Shown here: in pieces, positions 1 through 26,100 of the stretch
Layout: each line of letters begins with the position of its first letter
How positions within the stretch are numbered: position 1 is the first letter of the stretch
Source: Pterobdella sp. o SKG-2022
Taxonomy: Eukaryota; Annelida; Clitellata; Hirudinida; Piscicolidae
Length of the DNA: 64,000 nt
Assembly: GCA_964035795.1 (NCBI GenBank)
Contig: OZ038324.1
Span: forward strand, 9,339,077-9,403,076
Direction: 5' to 3'
Notes under the pieces: generated by a model
Seen by the model: the letters and a program-made list of their open reading frames with translations, nothing else
The model's database searches: none
What the model was told of the DNA's origin: nothing
Translations under genes and position numbers: made by a program

Positions 1-3000
1 GATATAATAAGAAGAACAACAAAAAACCAAAATAAGTAATTGCGAGGTTAAATGTTTTTTGAGCATCACACGGCCATAACAAAGAATTGGCAGATTTAAA
101 ATGCAGTTGTCGATGTGTGTTGCTAAGATTAATTAGTTGAATCAACACGGGTTAAAAGTTCAAATATAAAGTTTTTGCTACGAAAACGATTTTTTTTTAA
201 AAGGAAATGTTTTTTTGTATAATAAATTTTTTTCATAAATAGGAACATGAAACACAGAAATTCATGCAGATTTGATTGTTGAAGAACAAAGGACTAAGGT
301 GTAAAAGAGTGTTCGACACCGCTTGAAAGACATCAATGGAATTCAATAAAAATCGATTTGCCAATCTCGAGGTACAATGTCAAGGCGATAAAACACTAGA
401 GAAAAAAGCTTTATTGCAAAAATGCTTGCAACTAGAGAAGAAAACCATAAAAAACTAATTTAAAAGCAAATGATGTCTTAAATAATTAACGTAGTTGAAG
501 CATTGCTCAAAATAGGAAATTGATTTTGTTTATTATTTAAATCTATCTTACAATTAATCTACTTCGCCAATTGCAGAAGCATTTTTTCAGCAAGAAATAA
601 TTTTCCAATAAAAACTTTTGTGGAGTTTCGAATGATCAAATGATTTCCTTCTTTCTAGGTCGATTAATATTTATAGAAAACCTTCAATATTTGATCTACT
701 TTCCATGGAAATTATTTTCTTCTAAATTTCACTTTTAATTAAAAATATCATTTTCAAAATGAGAAAAAAAAACATTATAAAAATGGGATTTCCGACGAGA
801 ATTTTGCATAGGAAATATAAGAAAACTTTTTTTTTGCGGTGGAATTGAGATTAGAAATAATTTTAGTAATGTCTTTTCCCACAAACTTTCATGAATTTTT
901 TTGCATAGTGACTTGGTAGGCACAAAAAAGAATTACAAAATCGAAAAAAATATCTAAAACTTTTCTGATTCTGTGCAAGATTTTTTCATAAAAGAACTCA
1001 AAAAGGATGAGAAATGAATTATTCAAAACTCTAAAGCACACATCTTTATAAAGATATGAACAAAACGACCAGATCATAATTAATAAAAAAGACTAGTAAT
1101 TTTACAATCATTGTTTTATAAAGCATCAAAAATTAACATTGCCAAAATAGAGCTGCTTGTAGATCACCAAAAGCCGAATACTCTCGCTTCCTCTTCTATT
1201 GGATTTATGACTCACAGTCATTTCGACTTCTATTCTTCTTCATCATCCACGCTCCCACACATCCATACAAATTATATTTTTTTTAATTGTTTTTTTAAAT
1301 TATTTTTTCAGCACTAAATAAAAGTAAGTTTTTTTAAGTTTGCTTATACTGCTCTAAACAAATGTATTTGAATTTCCAAAGATTATGAAGTAGCTTGTAG
1401 CATGAATTGGCCTCTAGCCCCAAATAAAACCTTCTCAGAATCTAAACCATTACATGTAGGTCTTAAACTTCTTTACAAGGAAGTTAAATTTATGCAATAA
1501 ACATCAGAAAAGTTTAAGACTAACTCAAATTGCAGAGAAGCCTAGCTTGAAGAAAGCGATAAAACCCCAGTGGTCTTAATTCGTACATTTGCTTGCGTCG
1601 AACGCTAAATGGCAGTATGACACATGTTGTCATAAACTAAATGTAAATTATGACCTTGTCGAGATTTTACTCGCAAGCAATTAACTAAGACGTTTCAACT
1701 CCGTATCTAACGTACGTGTGACAAATTTTTGAGATTTAATGCAATATATAACTGAAAATACTGAAAAATGAAATAATTTCTGTAGATTGGAACGGTATAA
1801 AATAGGGAGCATGTTTGCTTGTTAGTCGCTTGCAGTGCAGAATTATGACCTCAGCGAAAACAATAAAACGGAAAAAACACTAAATATTTAATAATTTTTA
1901 TATTAATAAGTCGGAAATGCTAGCAAAAGTTATGACGTTATGAAGTTATGACGTAGAACAAACTTCCGGCCTCCACGCGTGACGTCAATACTAACTAATG
2001 CAGCGTATATTTATACACGCAAATAGCCAGATTATTAGGAGCTATATTGCTTCATTTATAAACGTACAAATTGAATGGCTTTTGGTTCTTTAACTGCATT
2101 TATTTGCTCAAAAAATATTCAAAAATGGATTCACATTCCAGAAAGTTCCAACATTTCATTGTAACATTCCAGATCATTTTGTCGATGAAATTAAGAGCTT
2201 TTCAGTAAATAGTAAAAGTATGTCTAAAAAAATAAAATGAATTATTTAAAAAAAATAAAAAAAGTAAAATCAAAATTTGGAGAGCATCAATGAAGAAAAA
2301 GCTGTGTTGTGGATCATTATGTATATTGAACTCAAAGAAATGCTCTCCAAGACACATAAACTAAAATGAAATCTTTTTTTTTTTTATTTTTTAACCTCAT
2401 TACTTTAGATGAACTTCAGTCTTTAATGGTCCTTTATATACGATAATACATCAATATACCATATTACTCCTATGTACAGTACCACAGGCATGCATAGTAC
2501 CCCAATACACCTTATAAAAAAATTTAAAAAAAGTACCCTCCAATATACCTCAGCACTCCCATATACAATAAAACTGCAATGTACAAAATACTAGTAGCAC
2601 CTTGTTATTATTTTGCTGTTTTTTTTTATTATGGCCAAACCTAAAACCTTTTCTGCTTATAATTGAAATGTCAAATACAATGCTTCCGATTGAACAGTGA
2701 GTCATGTGGAAATTACAAAAAAAGTACTTTAAAATATATGCACAAATATTGTTTCACTATATATTAATTCAAAAATATATTAGAGCTATCGATCAGAGAG
2801 CCTCTGGAGGCAGGAAGCAAATATCTAACGTTCTTTTTCATTGTTTTCATATCTCATATTGCTGTTTAGTGTTGTATTTGTGGAAATATTAACTATAAGA
2901 ATTCTAAAAAAACAAGCTGTCGTATTTGAGTTGAATATAGTTGTATCAGTTAAAGCTGTTTTGTTTCATATATTACAAAACTTTATTTTATTTCGAAATT

Positions 3001-4078
3001 AACAAGTTCTGAAACACATATAGACTGCACTGCATACAAGTTAGACTCGACTGTATTTAAATGGAATAGGATGAACGTTGAATTGAGAGGAGTTTAAGAC
3101 CAACAGTTGTTTTGCAGACGATTCAACAAAAGCATTTCCTAAACATTGTCTAGATTGCTTTTCAAAAGTTTCTTTGATTGTAGGTTAAATTTTTACCCTC
3201 TAAACTCGATTATTTGATTTGGATTTAAATCCAAAAATACTGCGACAAATGATGAATACCTGGTGACGAAACAATAATAATACAATATTAATGAACGTAT
3301 TGAATTTTAGAATAGATGGAGAATAATATTGTGATGAGCTGACGTCATGAGTAAAGTGAATTGACTTGCTGAGTGTGTGTATGTTTATTGTTTGTCCGTG
3401 TGGGTGGGTTTGTAAAAGTGGTTAAATGTGATTATGTGAGTATAAAAATTTTCATTTATAGTATTAAAAGCTTTTTTTTTGAAAGTTTTTTTGGAAAATT
3501 AAAAAGTTTACGAAGCATAATGCTTTTTGATGGATAAAAGTTTTTTTGGATGTCAATTTGCCCAGGCGCCGTTTGGCGTGTGTTTAAAAGCGATTCAAAG
3601 AGCGTTTGTTTGCCTTATGGAGTAATGAAACTTTTTCAAATTTTTAAATGTATTGAAAAAAGCTTTTTAAAATAAAAATAAATTTAAATCGTATATTGAT
3701 TGCTTTTTTTTTATTGTTAAAGAGCATTAAGTCCGCACCAGGCTGGGTGCTGAGAAAGAATTAACAAAATTTTTGAATTTTGAAAAATGAAAAAATCAAT
3801 ATTTTTCTATTTTTTATAAAATATTCTCTAAAACTGGCGGTGATTAAGGTGTCAAACAGGTGAATATTCAATCTTCTTACTAATGACCAGCATTAAATCT
3901 CAACTTTCTCAAATCACCCATGATTACAACTTTTAAACTGTATAATCAACTCTCATCAACATTAAATTTCAAACTATTGTACATGAAAAATTTTCAACAA
4001 ATCAAAAATAAAAAAATAAATGAAAGAAGGAAATAACAGCAATGAAACTATCAAAATTAATGAAAATAAAACTCTAAC
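1..4078 (-). other. Intronic sequence of the LAR-type gene; no exon recognised
   Basis: This stretch lies beyond the donor site of the last recognised LAR exon and should be part of its fourth intron. I read both strands and found no segment continuing the receptor (the third Ig domain is expected next) and no other gene-like frame. It is AT-rich with short A and T runs. Two CRE-like TGACGTCA sites occur, near 1980 and 3340, without any transcript to attach them to. Confidence 0.6.
1796..1838 (+). promoter_or_regulatory. Isolated TATA-like element without a recognised gene
   Basis: TATAAAATAGGG is followed about 27 bp later by TTAGTCGCTTGCAGTGCAG. The second part shares the pieces TAGTCG and CAGTGCA with the sequence after the TATA box of the matrixin gene at 54207, but the spacing differs. 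No coding exon follows within reach. It may be chance in an AT-rich background or the start of a non-coding transcript. Confidence 0.2.
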
Positions 4079-14895
<10,817 letters not shown>

Positions 14896-17295
14896 TTTGC
14901 TGCGAAGTTAAAGTGATGTTTAAGTTTAGTTTGAATGTTGAGGGTGTTATAACTCTGGTGTTGGTTGAGGGTTTAGTGGTGTGGTGGCAGTGTGGGGTGT
15001 GATGTGAGGGGTTGGTGTGATGTGAGGGGTTGGTGGGATGTGATGTGGAGTGATGGGGTTTGTCAAATGGGTGGTGCTGAAAAACATGAGTTTTGGTTTC
15101 AAAGACACAACATACTTTCCAGATATTTTAAATGTTTTTGAATAATTTTTTATTTTAAAATAATAAAAATCCAAAGATTTGTCTGAACACCATGAAAACT
15201 TAGTAAAGTTCTTGTTGACTTTTTAAAAAAGACAATTTGTTTATTGGTTTCAAATTTAAATAAAAAGATTAGAAAAGTTTCATATTAAAAAATAACAGTT
15301 TACCACTGTTTTTTAGTTGTTATAGAAAATTATATAAAGTCTTCTTCAAAAATCGTATAATAATCCCACAAACAATTATTATCGACATAATGTTCATTGT
15401 ACCACAATATTTTCAAAACTTAAAATACATAAATTACTTATTTTTTTAGCCTTTCTCAATAACAATCTTAAAATATATCAAATACTCTTAAAGCTACGAG
15501 CTGTGATAGCCATTAATTCTTACACGCTTTTTTTTGTTTTTATCAAGTGCTTTCAATTAATTCAAGGTAAACCGGATTTTTCTATTTTTTAATCAACTCT
15601 GAATTAAATTCTCAAGCATTCCATGTCAAACTCAAACCGATTATGATTTTAAACTGGGAGACTGTTTCAGTACCCGATATAACTTTTAAGTAAACCCTTG
15701 TTTTTGATTCAATTGATAGAGAGTCAAGAAGAGTTTGTAGCAAGCTCAGAACTATGAAGAATAAATTCAATATAAGTTTAATACTTTTCCAGTTATTTGT
15801 ATAATCTTACGAGGATTAACTTTATATATTTATTAATGCACAAAAATTTCGTTTATCTCTTTTATTATTATTGTTATTAGTTCATTTATTATAGTTATCA
15901 ATCCACAATTATTTTTATTGTTATCATAATTATTATTATTCCTATAGTTAATATTTTGTTATCCTTTTCTTAATATTGTCTATTCTATTAATCACCTATT
16001 TATTCTTAATAAAAAAAACAAAAAATAATATCAAAACAACTCTTTTAATCAAGTGAGAGATCCAATAGGGCCATTGCTTGGATTATATGAAGTGTGTATC
16101 GTTTAACTTTTATACAGGCTTTCATGCTTCTCTTATTTCTCCAACTCTTTATGAGTCCTTATTCCCATAATTATTTATTCTCTTCTTGTTTCGATTTATT
16201 GTTATTTTGTTGAATTATTATTAAATTTTTCGAGCGGTTTTAAATATTTTTATTATTTTTTTTTCGCAAATTTCATTTATTTATTGTTATATTTGTTTAA
16301 AAGCTTTTATATCAATTATATCGTTAATTGTATTAACAAGCATTTGTCTCTGTGTGCATTTGTTTAAGTATACTTTTATTAAAAAATAAATAAATTCCAG
16401 TTTTTCTTCAACGCTAGGAGAACTTTCAGCTCAACCTTTTCAACTCCCAAAAAAATCAAATACTCTTCCTTACTTGAACTATTTCAAATTTAATGAAAGC
16501 AATCGAAATTCAAATAAAAAACTCAAGTGAAAGGCTAGTGTATCAATCCAGGAATGGAGAATCAACGAGAACCCAACAGAAACGTGGGAACACTTTCACA
16601 TCTCAATCCACTTTTAAACCCCTACGCAATATTTTAAATTTCGCAGCTTTAATACCTTAATCATTCTCACCTTCTCCTTTTATACCGCACATTCAGTAAA
16701 CTCTCTATATGTATATTATATTTCTATTTATATGTGTATATTTACATGTATATATCTTTATACAAAGATTTCCTATGTAAATTAGTATACTCGTATGTCT
16801 GTATGATAAATGTGTATATCTTTATATACTTTAATATCCGAAAAGTTTTATAAAACGTTTCAAGTCTTATAATTACGTGTATCTGAAGCTTTGTTGATTG
16901 TAATAAAGAGATTTAATAAAACTAATAATTTTATTTTTTATAATGATAATCTCCAATCGTATGCATATCTAATACATTCATGTCTCATTCAGTGTTATTA
17001 TAATAACCGGTATTTTCAATGTTTGTTATGTTTTTTCTAATTAAGAAATGTTTTTCCTGGTGATTTATCATTTAATTTCTCATTTTTATTGTTTTTTTTG
17101 GCTGACAATGAGGGGAATAGTTTAAATATCTCAAATTTTTTTTCTGACCTTCAGGTCAAAATGTGAAAAAAATTTTGAATTGAAACTTTGAAATAAAAAT
17201 TAAAAAAAAATAACTAGTTATGGATAAAAAATAATAAATAATATCATAATAGAGTTGATAAAACATTTACTGGGAGGTGATGATGATAATGCTAA

Positions 17296-17428
<133 letters not shown>

Positions 17429-17527
17429 TGTAGTTAATAGTATTAATCATAATACAAACAAATCAAATCATAATTCAATGGCCATCTCGCACTGTAAACA
17501 GAAACTTGAAACCAAAAACCATTACGC

Positions 17528-17567
<40 letters not shown>
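17528..17567. repeat. (TTA)13 microsatellite, inverted partner of the TAA tract
   Basis: About 40 bp of TTA units followed by a T run. It is complementary to the TAA tract at 17298-17428 across a 99-bp spacer of ordinary complexity. Confidence 0.9.
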
Positions 17568-19866
17568 TTTTTTTTTTGTTTTTGTTTTATTAATTTTCCA
17601 ATATTTGTTGTTATTATTTCATTTACGCTGTTTTGATTTTTGATATGGGGTGTTTAAAGATATCAGACTGCAAGTTCTTCTCAAGCCACTACCAAATGAT
17701 TCTTGAAAGCTCATCTCAAATGCATCAAACTCTTGTTTCTTAACATTATTTATCAAATCATTTTTGTGCATTTAAATGTTTTAGGTGGGAAGTTTGTTTT
17801 TTGATCTGTTTTGTTGAGGTTTTTGCATGTGATGAATCTTTTCACGTCTGTGTGGTAAAACTCTCGTTAGATTTCCAACTATTTCTATAGCAACTACAAG
17901 CAATTGATGCTTTTGTGATAATTTTACTCCCATTTTCAAAAATTTTTTAAATATTTCCAACTTTCAATCTCAAAAACTTAATTTTGTGATGATGTTCCAC
18001 AAAATGTAAAATTTCAATTGAAAATGTTGAGTGAGCTATCTGAAATTTAACGATAAATTTGCAAATCATCCAAAAGTTATTCTTATAAAGTTTTGCTTGT
18101 CGAAATTTCACGTCATAAAGGCAAGATTCAATGTCAAAAATCCAATCTTTCAACTTGAAAAAGCTCTTCGAAGTTTAATAAATCAAAGTCATAAAAATAA
18201 CGAAAAAAATATTTGAATTTATCATTTTATTCGCCAGGTTGAAAAACTTTGTGAGTCAGAGAAATGCTTATTTGAGACAAATTATATTGTTTTTAGACAA
18301 AAGTTTCATTCCAAAAACTTTTCAAAACTTTATTAAAATACTCGTCAAAATTTTTGAATCTCAAACAAAAACTTCATGCCTTTAAAAAATATAAATTTTC
18401 ATTCTTTGTTTGAATTTTATCAAAAAATCTAAAATAAAATTTATTTCTCAAAAACTGGAGTTTAGCTCAAAAAACAACTGATGAAGCTTACAAATTATAA
18501 GAGCCATTAAGCAGAGAGAGTGTTTCATCAGTTTTTAAAACCTGCTGGAGCGTGCCATCTTGTTGGTATGCTGGTAATGGTGGATTCAATTGAAAACCTT
18601 TATGAGTCTATAAAAAAAATTAATAATAATTTACAAAATAATTGAAATAAATATACAAAACGAAATAAATAAAACGAATAGACCAAAAAAAGCTTCCTAC
18701 ACTGACCGCCTAAGCGTCTAAAGAAGAAAAGAACATATTTCTTGGAATAATTCAATAACTATAATGTCATACAGGGAATATTTTTAGCATATTTTATCCC
18801 ATAAAAGGTTTTTATTAGATAGAAAATGAAATATCTCAAAATGCTCATGCATAACACGACCGCTCTAAGTACATTTTTGTTCCTTTTTGTACCTTGTGTT
18901 TTTTCTAAAAACACCATTATAAACCACTGTAAATATTTTCTTATGATTCCGGTTCAATTCATTTTTAAAGTTTTTCCTATTTTTTTGGTTTTTTTTGGTT
19001 TAAAAGCTTTATTGTGATGTTTGGTACATGGGATTAATATTTAGTTTTTCATCTCATTTTGACTTGAAATCTTGGTTGTTAGATCCAGAACTCACTAGTT
19101 ATTGCTCAAAACCACCTGCCCTTTTGTCCAACTCAACTTCTTCATTTGTTTAAGAGTCTTTATGCAAATCCTCGTTTTTTGAATTCTTATAGCGTCATAC
19201 GTCTAAAAGAAGCTTTTTAAAATTTTAATTTTGAAATAAATAAAAAGTTAATGAAGTTCACAACTTTGAATGACCGCAAGGAAAGAAAAAATTCAAGAAC
19301 TAAAAGCGTAAAGACTTTTTGCATCTCAATAAGTTCTTAATCAGATTTCTTGTTCAAATCTTCTTTGTAATCAAAACTTTGAACTTCAACTTACTTCTTT
19401 AAAAGTTCTTATTCCACAAATATGATTTTAAAAGTTACAAGTAATAATTGCTCTTATACAACATACACGTTTCTATCGCACTGTCCGACACAACACGCGA
19501 CCACAAATCTAAAACATCGCCTTTTTCAAATCTCCAACACATCAAAACACACATCATTTTATTGGCCACATCAAAACAGACACTTTTCATGAGACCTAAT
19601 CACACTTCCCTTATCTCGTCCTAAGCAAAAACTTCTTCATTTCCAATCCAAACCATTCTATCGCATTCCACTGTCACCCCAGATATACAAAACTTACATA
19701 TTTCATGCTCAAGCCCACATCACCTCATCTTCAAACCCCTACCACACATCCTCAAACTCTAGTAACCCATCTTTAAATCCTCACTAACTTATCTCCAAAC
19801 CCCCACCCTCAAACTTACACATACACAAACCACACATATGTGAACTTCGAAATCTTTCTCACTCAC

Positions 19867-20110
19867 AATAGTTTCTTGAATGTAACCAAATTTATCCGCA
19901 GCATCTGCACTTAAAAGTCAGATTTGCCGCATATAAACTTATTTTGATTTTTCATATCCTGGCTATTTATAATAGCCTTCTCTGCTTGGTTGACTCTCAG
20001 TCGTAAGAAATTATTAGTTTTTTTATTTTTCCAAATGTATAATAACGTTGAGTATTTACATGTAAGTTCTTAGTTTTATTTCCTATCTGCATCAGTCGTT
20101 AGTTGAACTA
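19867..20110 (-). other. Possible non-coding 5' exon of the LAR-type gene
   Basis: On the minus strand a donor-like site (TATT|GTGAGTGAG) at 19867/19866 is followed by a long G/T-rich stretch (plus 19440-19850 is C/A-rich). That is the composition seen after the donors of the recognised LAR exons. Together with the 3' splice site 4 nt before the LAR ATG, this suggests an untranslated first exon here. The upstream boundary is a guess. No promoter element is clear. Confidence 0.25.
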
Positions 20111-23100
20111 CACCCAAACTATCGTTTGGAATTCTTAGAAAAGAAATTATCAGATGAACTATTATGCATGATAAAACGATAAAATTAAATTGGAAGGTCG
20201 TTATTTTTATTTTTATTTTCAAAACAGATTTGATTATATGATGTAGTAACAAAGATAAAAAATTTGATAAATCTATGATCATATAAGAATGATAAACTAT
20301 CGAATAATATAGCTCCAATATTAAACAGGAATAAAAGAAACCCAGAGAATCATTGAGTCAAAGCCGTATTAACCAACATATAAATCCGTTATACATAAAC
20401 AAGTAACACAATGCATACTACTATCAATACCTCATATTACCACAACATCACTACAAACGTCAAGAACAAACACGAAGTTTGAGTATCTATAAACATTCCC
20501 AACGTCGTCTCTGTTTCTTAATCTCACTAATAACGTCCTAAAACAGGTTATGATACCAATCAAAAAGGCAATAAAACCCCCATCAAACTGTATTCTGGTT
20601 GTATCGCCCATACATCAACTTTATGGACCTTTTATGCGCCTATCATAGAATATCATCATAAATATCTATTGTCATTCATAAATATATATTCATTACACCC
20701 TGCTATATATTATCTCGAAATATTTGTCTGTATCTCAGCAAAATGGTATCAATAATGCATTATTATAAGAATCATTTCTGCGACAAATGGGCCGTGATGT
20801 TAGTTATTTCTTGTGAATGTATTTGATTCTGTTTCACTTGACTGCTCTCTTTAATGTCTATTTTTAAGCTTTTTTATAGCGCTCAATGTAGAAAAATTGT
20901 GGCATTTGATGCAGCTTAGTTTTAATATTATTATTTTATTTTATTTTATTTTTTATTATTATTAGCATTATTAAGCTTCAAACAGCGTGAAACCTGCAGA
21001 TTGTTTGCTTTGGAAACGTTCAATTTTGCTTTGGATTCTGTTAAAGTAAGAAAATAAATTGACAAATAATCAAATCTGAAAGATTTTAACTATTTTCTTT
21101 TGTGATTTGATTTGTTTAATAACAAAAAGCCCAGAGCGCGAGTAAGCTATGTTCTTTCTTTGAATTTAATTTATTTCTAATCCAATAGAAACTACGGTAA
21201 TAAATAGGATTGCTTTTTAAGCCGCATTTCTCCCTGCTTCAGCTTTTTAAATTCAATTTTTATTTTTTTTCAACGAAAATTTTTTTACATACATGATGAT
21301 GTTGGCATCAAGCTTTTAAAATTCCATTTTGCTTTCAAATTTTTATATCAATTCATTTTTAAAAAGCAATAAAAAAAGAAATACGGCCGGACATAAATGT
21401 GTTTTGAGAGAGATACATTTCTAAATAGTTTTTCTCACTGGTGACACCTTCACTTGTCGATGTTTTCTTATTTAATTGCTGATGCACATATCTGTTCCTG
21501 CAGATAATTGGCTTTTTTAATTGCAAGTTATTTTATAGTCTCTATATACTTTCTAATTAAAAAAATGTCAAAAAATGTGCCAAAAAGATAATTAAATTTT
21601 AAATAAGCTTCTCAAAAAATATGAAAAAACTTGAAAGCATAAAGGTTAATAAAAAGAAATAAGAAGAAATGGAATCAAAGGAGTTTGGAACAGAGATAAG
21701 ACTGCAGGTTCTTCAGGTTTGTTAGATAATGTGAGAGATAAAAAATTAATGTTGAAGCTGATGAGAAGCATTGTGAGAAGAATGATCTTGAAGATAGATA
21801 AAAATTTCTTAATTAAAAATTATTAACAGAAAATGAATTTTAAGCTAGGTTTGGTACAATGAGGATTTTTGATGTGCTTGAGAAGTTAATCCATTTAGAT
21901 GGGTGGAAAAGTAGATGCTGTCAGAGAAAAAGGAAGATGATTAATGGCTCGCAATGATGAAAAAATGATGATGGAAAAATATTCTGATAACACGCCTCTC
22001 AACGCTGAAATCCAAACTTTATTCAAACTAATTTCAAAATGAAAAGTGAAATTTTTATCAAAACCTGAAGTTATCTGACATTGTACTGAAAATAAATTTA
22101 TAATGGAATTTTTGTCATTATTTTTTGGCATGAAAACCGGATTAAAAAAATGGTTTTTTAATATCGGAATCTCTTGCTCCTCATCAGCTTCACTTTGCAG
22201 CCAAAAGGCACGATAATACATTTGAATAGAGGCCTCGAATCAAATGGACGTTGCAAAGTTTTCCTATAACTCTATTCATAGTAGAGCAAGAATGCGTTTA
22301 CACCCCTTTTTGGAGAATTTATCCAAATAATTATAATATTTAATAAAAAAAATAACTTTTATTTATTAATCAACGATAAAAGTTTGAAAGGTTCGTTCAA
22401 AAAGGCGTGAAATTTGCAGAGATGGAAGTAATTTATGATTATTTGTTTTGTTCAGCTTTATTTTATAAGCTCGAATAATTTGGAATAATTAGTGAAATAA
22501 CAAAACATAGAGTGGATTTTAATTCCAAAAAAGTTGCAAATTTTTGATTTGAAACAAACAAAAAGCTTCATGTAAATGCTTGGAAATCACCCACACTAAA
22601 TAAATTCATGGTGAAATTCACTTTAAAAACTCAAGACTTTAATAAAAACTTCAATATTACAATATAAACAATAAAAAAAAAGCTAACTCACAAAAAAATA
22701 AATCAATATATTTTACAAAAAACAACATGAACGATAAACAATAAAAATAATAATATAATAGAAAAATGCTTTTAAAGAGCAGTAGAAGTGAACAATGATA
22801 GGAAGTATCTATCGATAATGTCCATAAGATTTTGCAGCCAATTCTTTACGAATGTCGCCATTTTTTGCCTTTCATACACCTTAAATGCTTTTTTTATTGC
22901 ACTTTACAAGCTTTCTCAAACTTTCAAGCTTTTTTTTCTATATAAATTTTCAATATTTCTTCATGCAGTGTGTCAAAATGATTGAAAAACGGGTAATATT
23001 GTTTGAGTTTAGGAATTTTTGTTCACTTTCTTTGAATAAAATAACTTGAAAGACAAAGAATAATGAGCAAATTAAAGGAATCGATGCATATTTATCCTCT

Positions 23101-26100
23101 CAAAACTGCAGCTTTGTGGTGTGCTCGGTGCATCCTCATTAAGCAGCCAAGTCAGACTGATATCAAAGAGATTAAGTACCCCAACAAGCAACTAATAACT
23201 TTATATTAACTTCATTATTATATATTTTCTGATTATAAAAACCAATATTTATGAATATTCAAGAAAATGAATGTTTAATTGTTGCAAAATTTTAAGGAAT
23301 TTGAACTAGGACCTTCTCTCAACACCATTTATCTCTTGCCTCTTATCTCTCGATTAAATTATCGCATGAAAAATTATTCTTTTATTTATATCGAAAAATG
23401 TTTAATTTTTTGAAAATATTTTTATTTCGAAATAAACTCAAACTAAAAGCAAAAAAAGATCTTTAATTTCCCGAAAAAGCGATCCGAATGATCGATAGAT
23501 TGAGTTGCTGCAAAACACGTAGTTTTGTTTTAAATTTCATTAACAATCTATCAATTTCTGATCTCGGTAAACACTGCAAAGCAAACTAGAAGATTTGTTT
23601 TTTCAAGATTGCATCTTGCTATCGTATTGAATTACCAGTCAAATGAGTATGTGTTATTGATAAGAGGTAGATAATCTAAATATAGAACTGAGTCTAAATA
23701 CTTATATGGTATTCTGGTTGAAAATGTTCAAAACTATAAATTGCAAAATTTTTAAAACGTCCAAAGTTTGTTTAATGTTCTCTTTATGCTATAAAACCGA
23801 GTTGGCTATGAGAGTTTGATTGTGGAACTCATGAAAAGCAATTAAAAAGAATCATCAACATAAGAACGTAAACAGTTTAATAACAGGCACCTCCACACAC
23901 TGATAAAGTTAATGGCAATGAAGCAAGAATTATCTGAGGATATCTTAAAGGAAATTTGATTAAGACTTACATCAATCAAATAATCATCTGATTTGAGCGT
24001 TTTTTTCTGAGGATTTTTCCTTTAATAGTTTTTCACTGAGTTTCTAGAAGCTTCTGTATTAGAAAAGCACACAAAACGACCGTATGAAATCGACGAAAAT
24101 ATAATATGTTTATAAAATTCATAGTGGGAAGAAAACCGATTTTTTTTTTAGTTTTTGGAGAATTTTGAAATGTTTTTTATATTTTAAATTAAATCTCGCT
24201 ACCATGGTTTCCATTTCTATAAAACTTAATTTCCGCAAAGCTTGCAGAAGCACTTAATTTTAGGAAAAACTTCATTTTTATTTTTAATTTTTTGTTTTAA
24301 TGGTGTATCTCGCCAGTGCATGCTGAACTAAACTCAATTAGCATTTTGTGATTATATGCATCGAAGTTGAAGTTATTTGGGAAATTGGAGAAACAACTGA
24401 TGAATGGAATTTTTTCAAATATGAAGATGTGTTTTTAATATAGAAGCCAGTTTTTGCAATGCTATGTTGATAATCCGCTCTGTGAGGCATTTAACAAAAC
24501 ATAAATAAATCGGTAAAATGGGCTTTTTCATGCTCAATCTCAAACAAAAATGAAGTGAAAACTGCCCAAATAATGCTCATCAGAATCTCAGAATAGAAAT
24601 ATTTCGTCAAAAAAATCCAAATTTTTCCACCTCAGTTTTCTTTTAATCTCGGTAGTTTTAATTAAAAAAAGAACTTAATAAGATAAGTAAACTGCGATGT
24701 TTTATATGCAAGTCGTGTGAGATTTCAGAAGCAAAAGTTATTCTTTATGGCCCGCACTCGCTCTTTAACCTGTCCTTGTAATTAAATTATAACTTTGCTA
24801 CTCAAATATTTACCCATAATTTCATCGTTTATACTCACAATTTTTCAGAGTCTTCTGTTTGCTTTGCGTTTCGTTTCGATTTTTCGTGGTTTCCGATCGA
24901 GTTTGATCGTAAAAAAAAATCATTTTTAACATTTGATTGAATAATTTTTTGTGAAATCATTTAAATACGAATGAAAAATATTTAAAAAATATGAAATATA
25001 ACAAAATAAATTACAAAAAAAAACCAAAAGTATAAATAAAGAAAAATAAAAAATAGCTAATCGAATGAGTATATTAAGTTAAAATTTCATGGAAAATCAG
25101 CAGCGATAAGAAGTAAGATGAGATTGTAGGTTTCAACTTATGGGTTTGAACTATCATTGCCTTTAACAAAAACTAAAGTTACAATTGGATCTGAATTCTT
25201 CAGCAATATAGTTGAGACCAAGGGTTAGTTAACAGGCAAGTCAAAGTGTTAAAGCAATTTGACGGTTTAATATATGAGTTGGAAGAAGTATGAATGCTAG
25301 ATTTAGGTGTAATGCTGGAGGCTAAGTTGAAGCTCAAGTCAGGCTTGGTGAGAGCATAATTATTGGTAAAGACTAGTTTTAAAATTACTTAAGATTGTTG
25401 GAAAAACGAAATTATTTGTAGATCAAATTTTATGCTTTTTTTTTATTTGAAAAAATTTAATTAAAAATATCATCAGAAGATGGCTTAAACTCTATATGCT
25501 TGGGTTGTTTCTACTAGAGTTTTTGAATTGTGGAATTTTTAAATAGGTTCACACGAGTATATTTATATGGTAGTCAACTTTTAAAAATATTATCATTGTG
25601 TATATATTATTTATATTAATCAAATTAAGCTTAATTTGAAAATTTCCCAAATAAATTTTTAATATTTGATGCAAATTAACGAATTTCAAATTTTGCAAAC
25701 AGTGTTTTAACTTCAAACAAAAGTGAGACTCGGATAAGATTTTTAATAAAAGGAGCCATATTTAAATTTGTTTCCCTTCCCAAGCCAAAACGACAGACGT
25801 TTTCAACTCAATTTATATGTAAAACACAAGCAACAAAACTCCTTTTTGGCTTTCAACCAAAAAAAAACTTTTTGAGGTTTTGCTTTTTTTATATTCATTT
25901 TATTAAATTTTTCTTCAGTTTTCAACATTTTTGAAATTAATTTTCTTTTTTAATAATCCCCAATCCTTTCCAAACATTCAATGTGACTATTCTAATCTTT
26001 TCATTATTGTGCATTTGAAAATTATATACGTAACTTTAATTTTTGCATGAAAAACCTACATAAAAAACTTCACCATAAGCAAAACAATTTTTATAATAAA

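Noticed and set aside
14947..15174. 75-codon minus-strand frame with PHITPTPHITPH repeats
   Set aside because: Low-complexity C/A-rich sequence before a 3' splice site, with no coding support.
21895..22221. 108-codon minus-strand frame, the longest in the gene-poor interval
   Set aside because: No family resemblance, no signal or domain pattern, and no supporting splice sites. The length is possible by chance in 15 kb.
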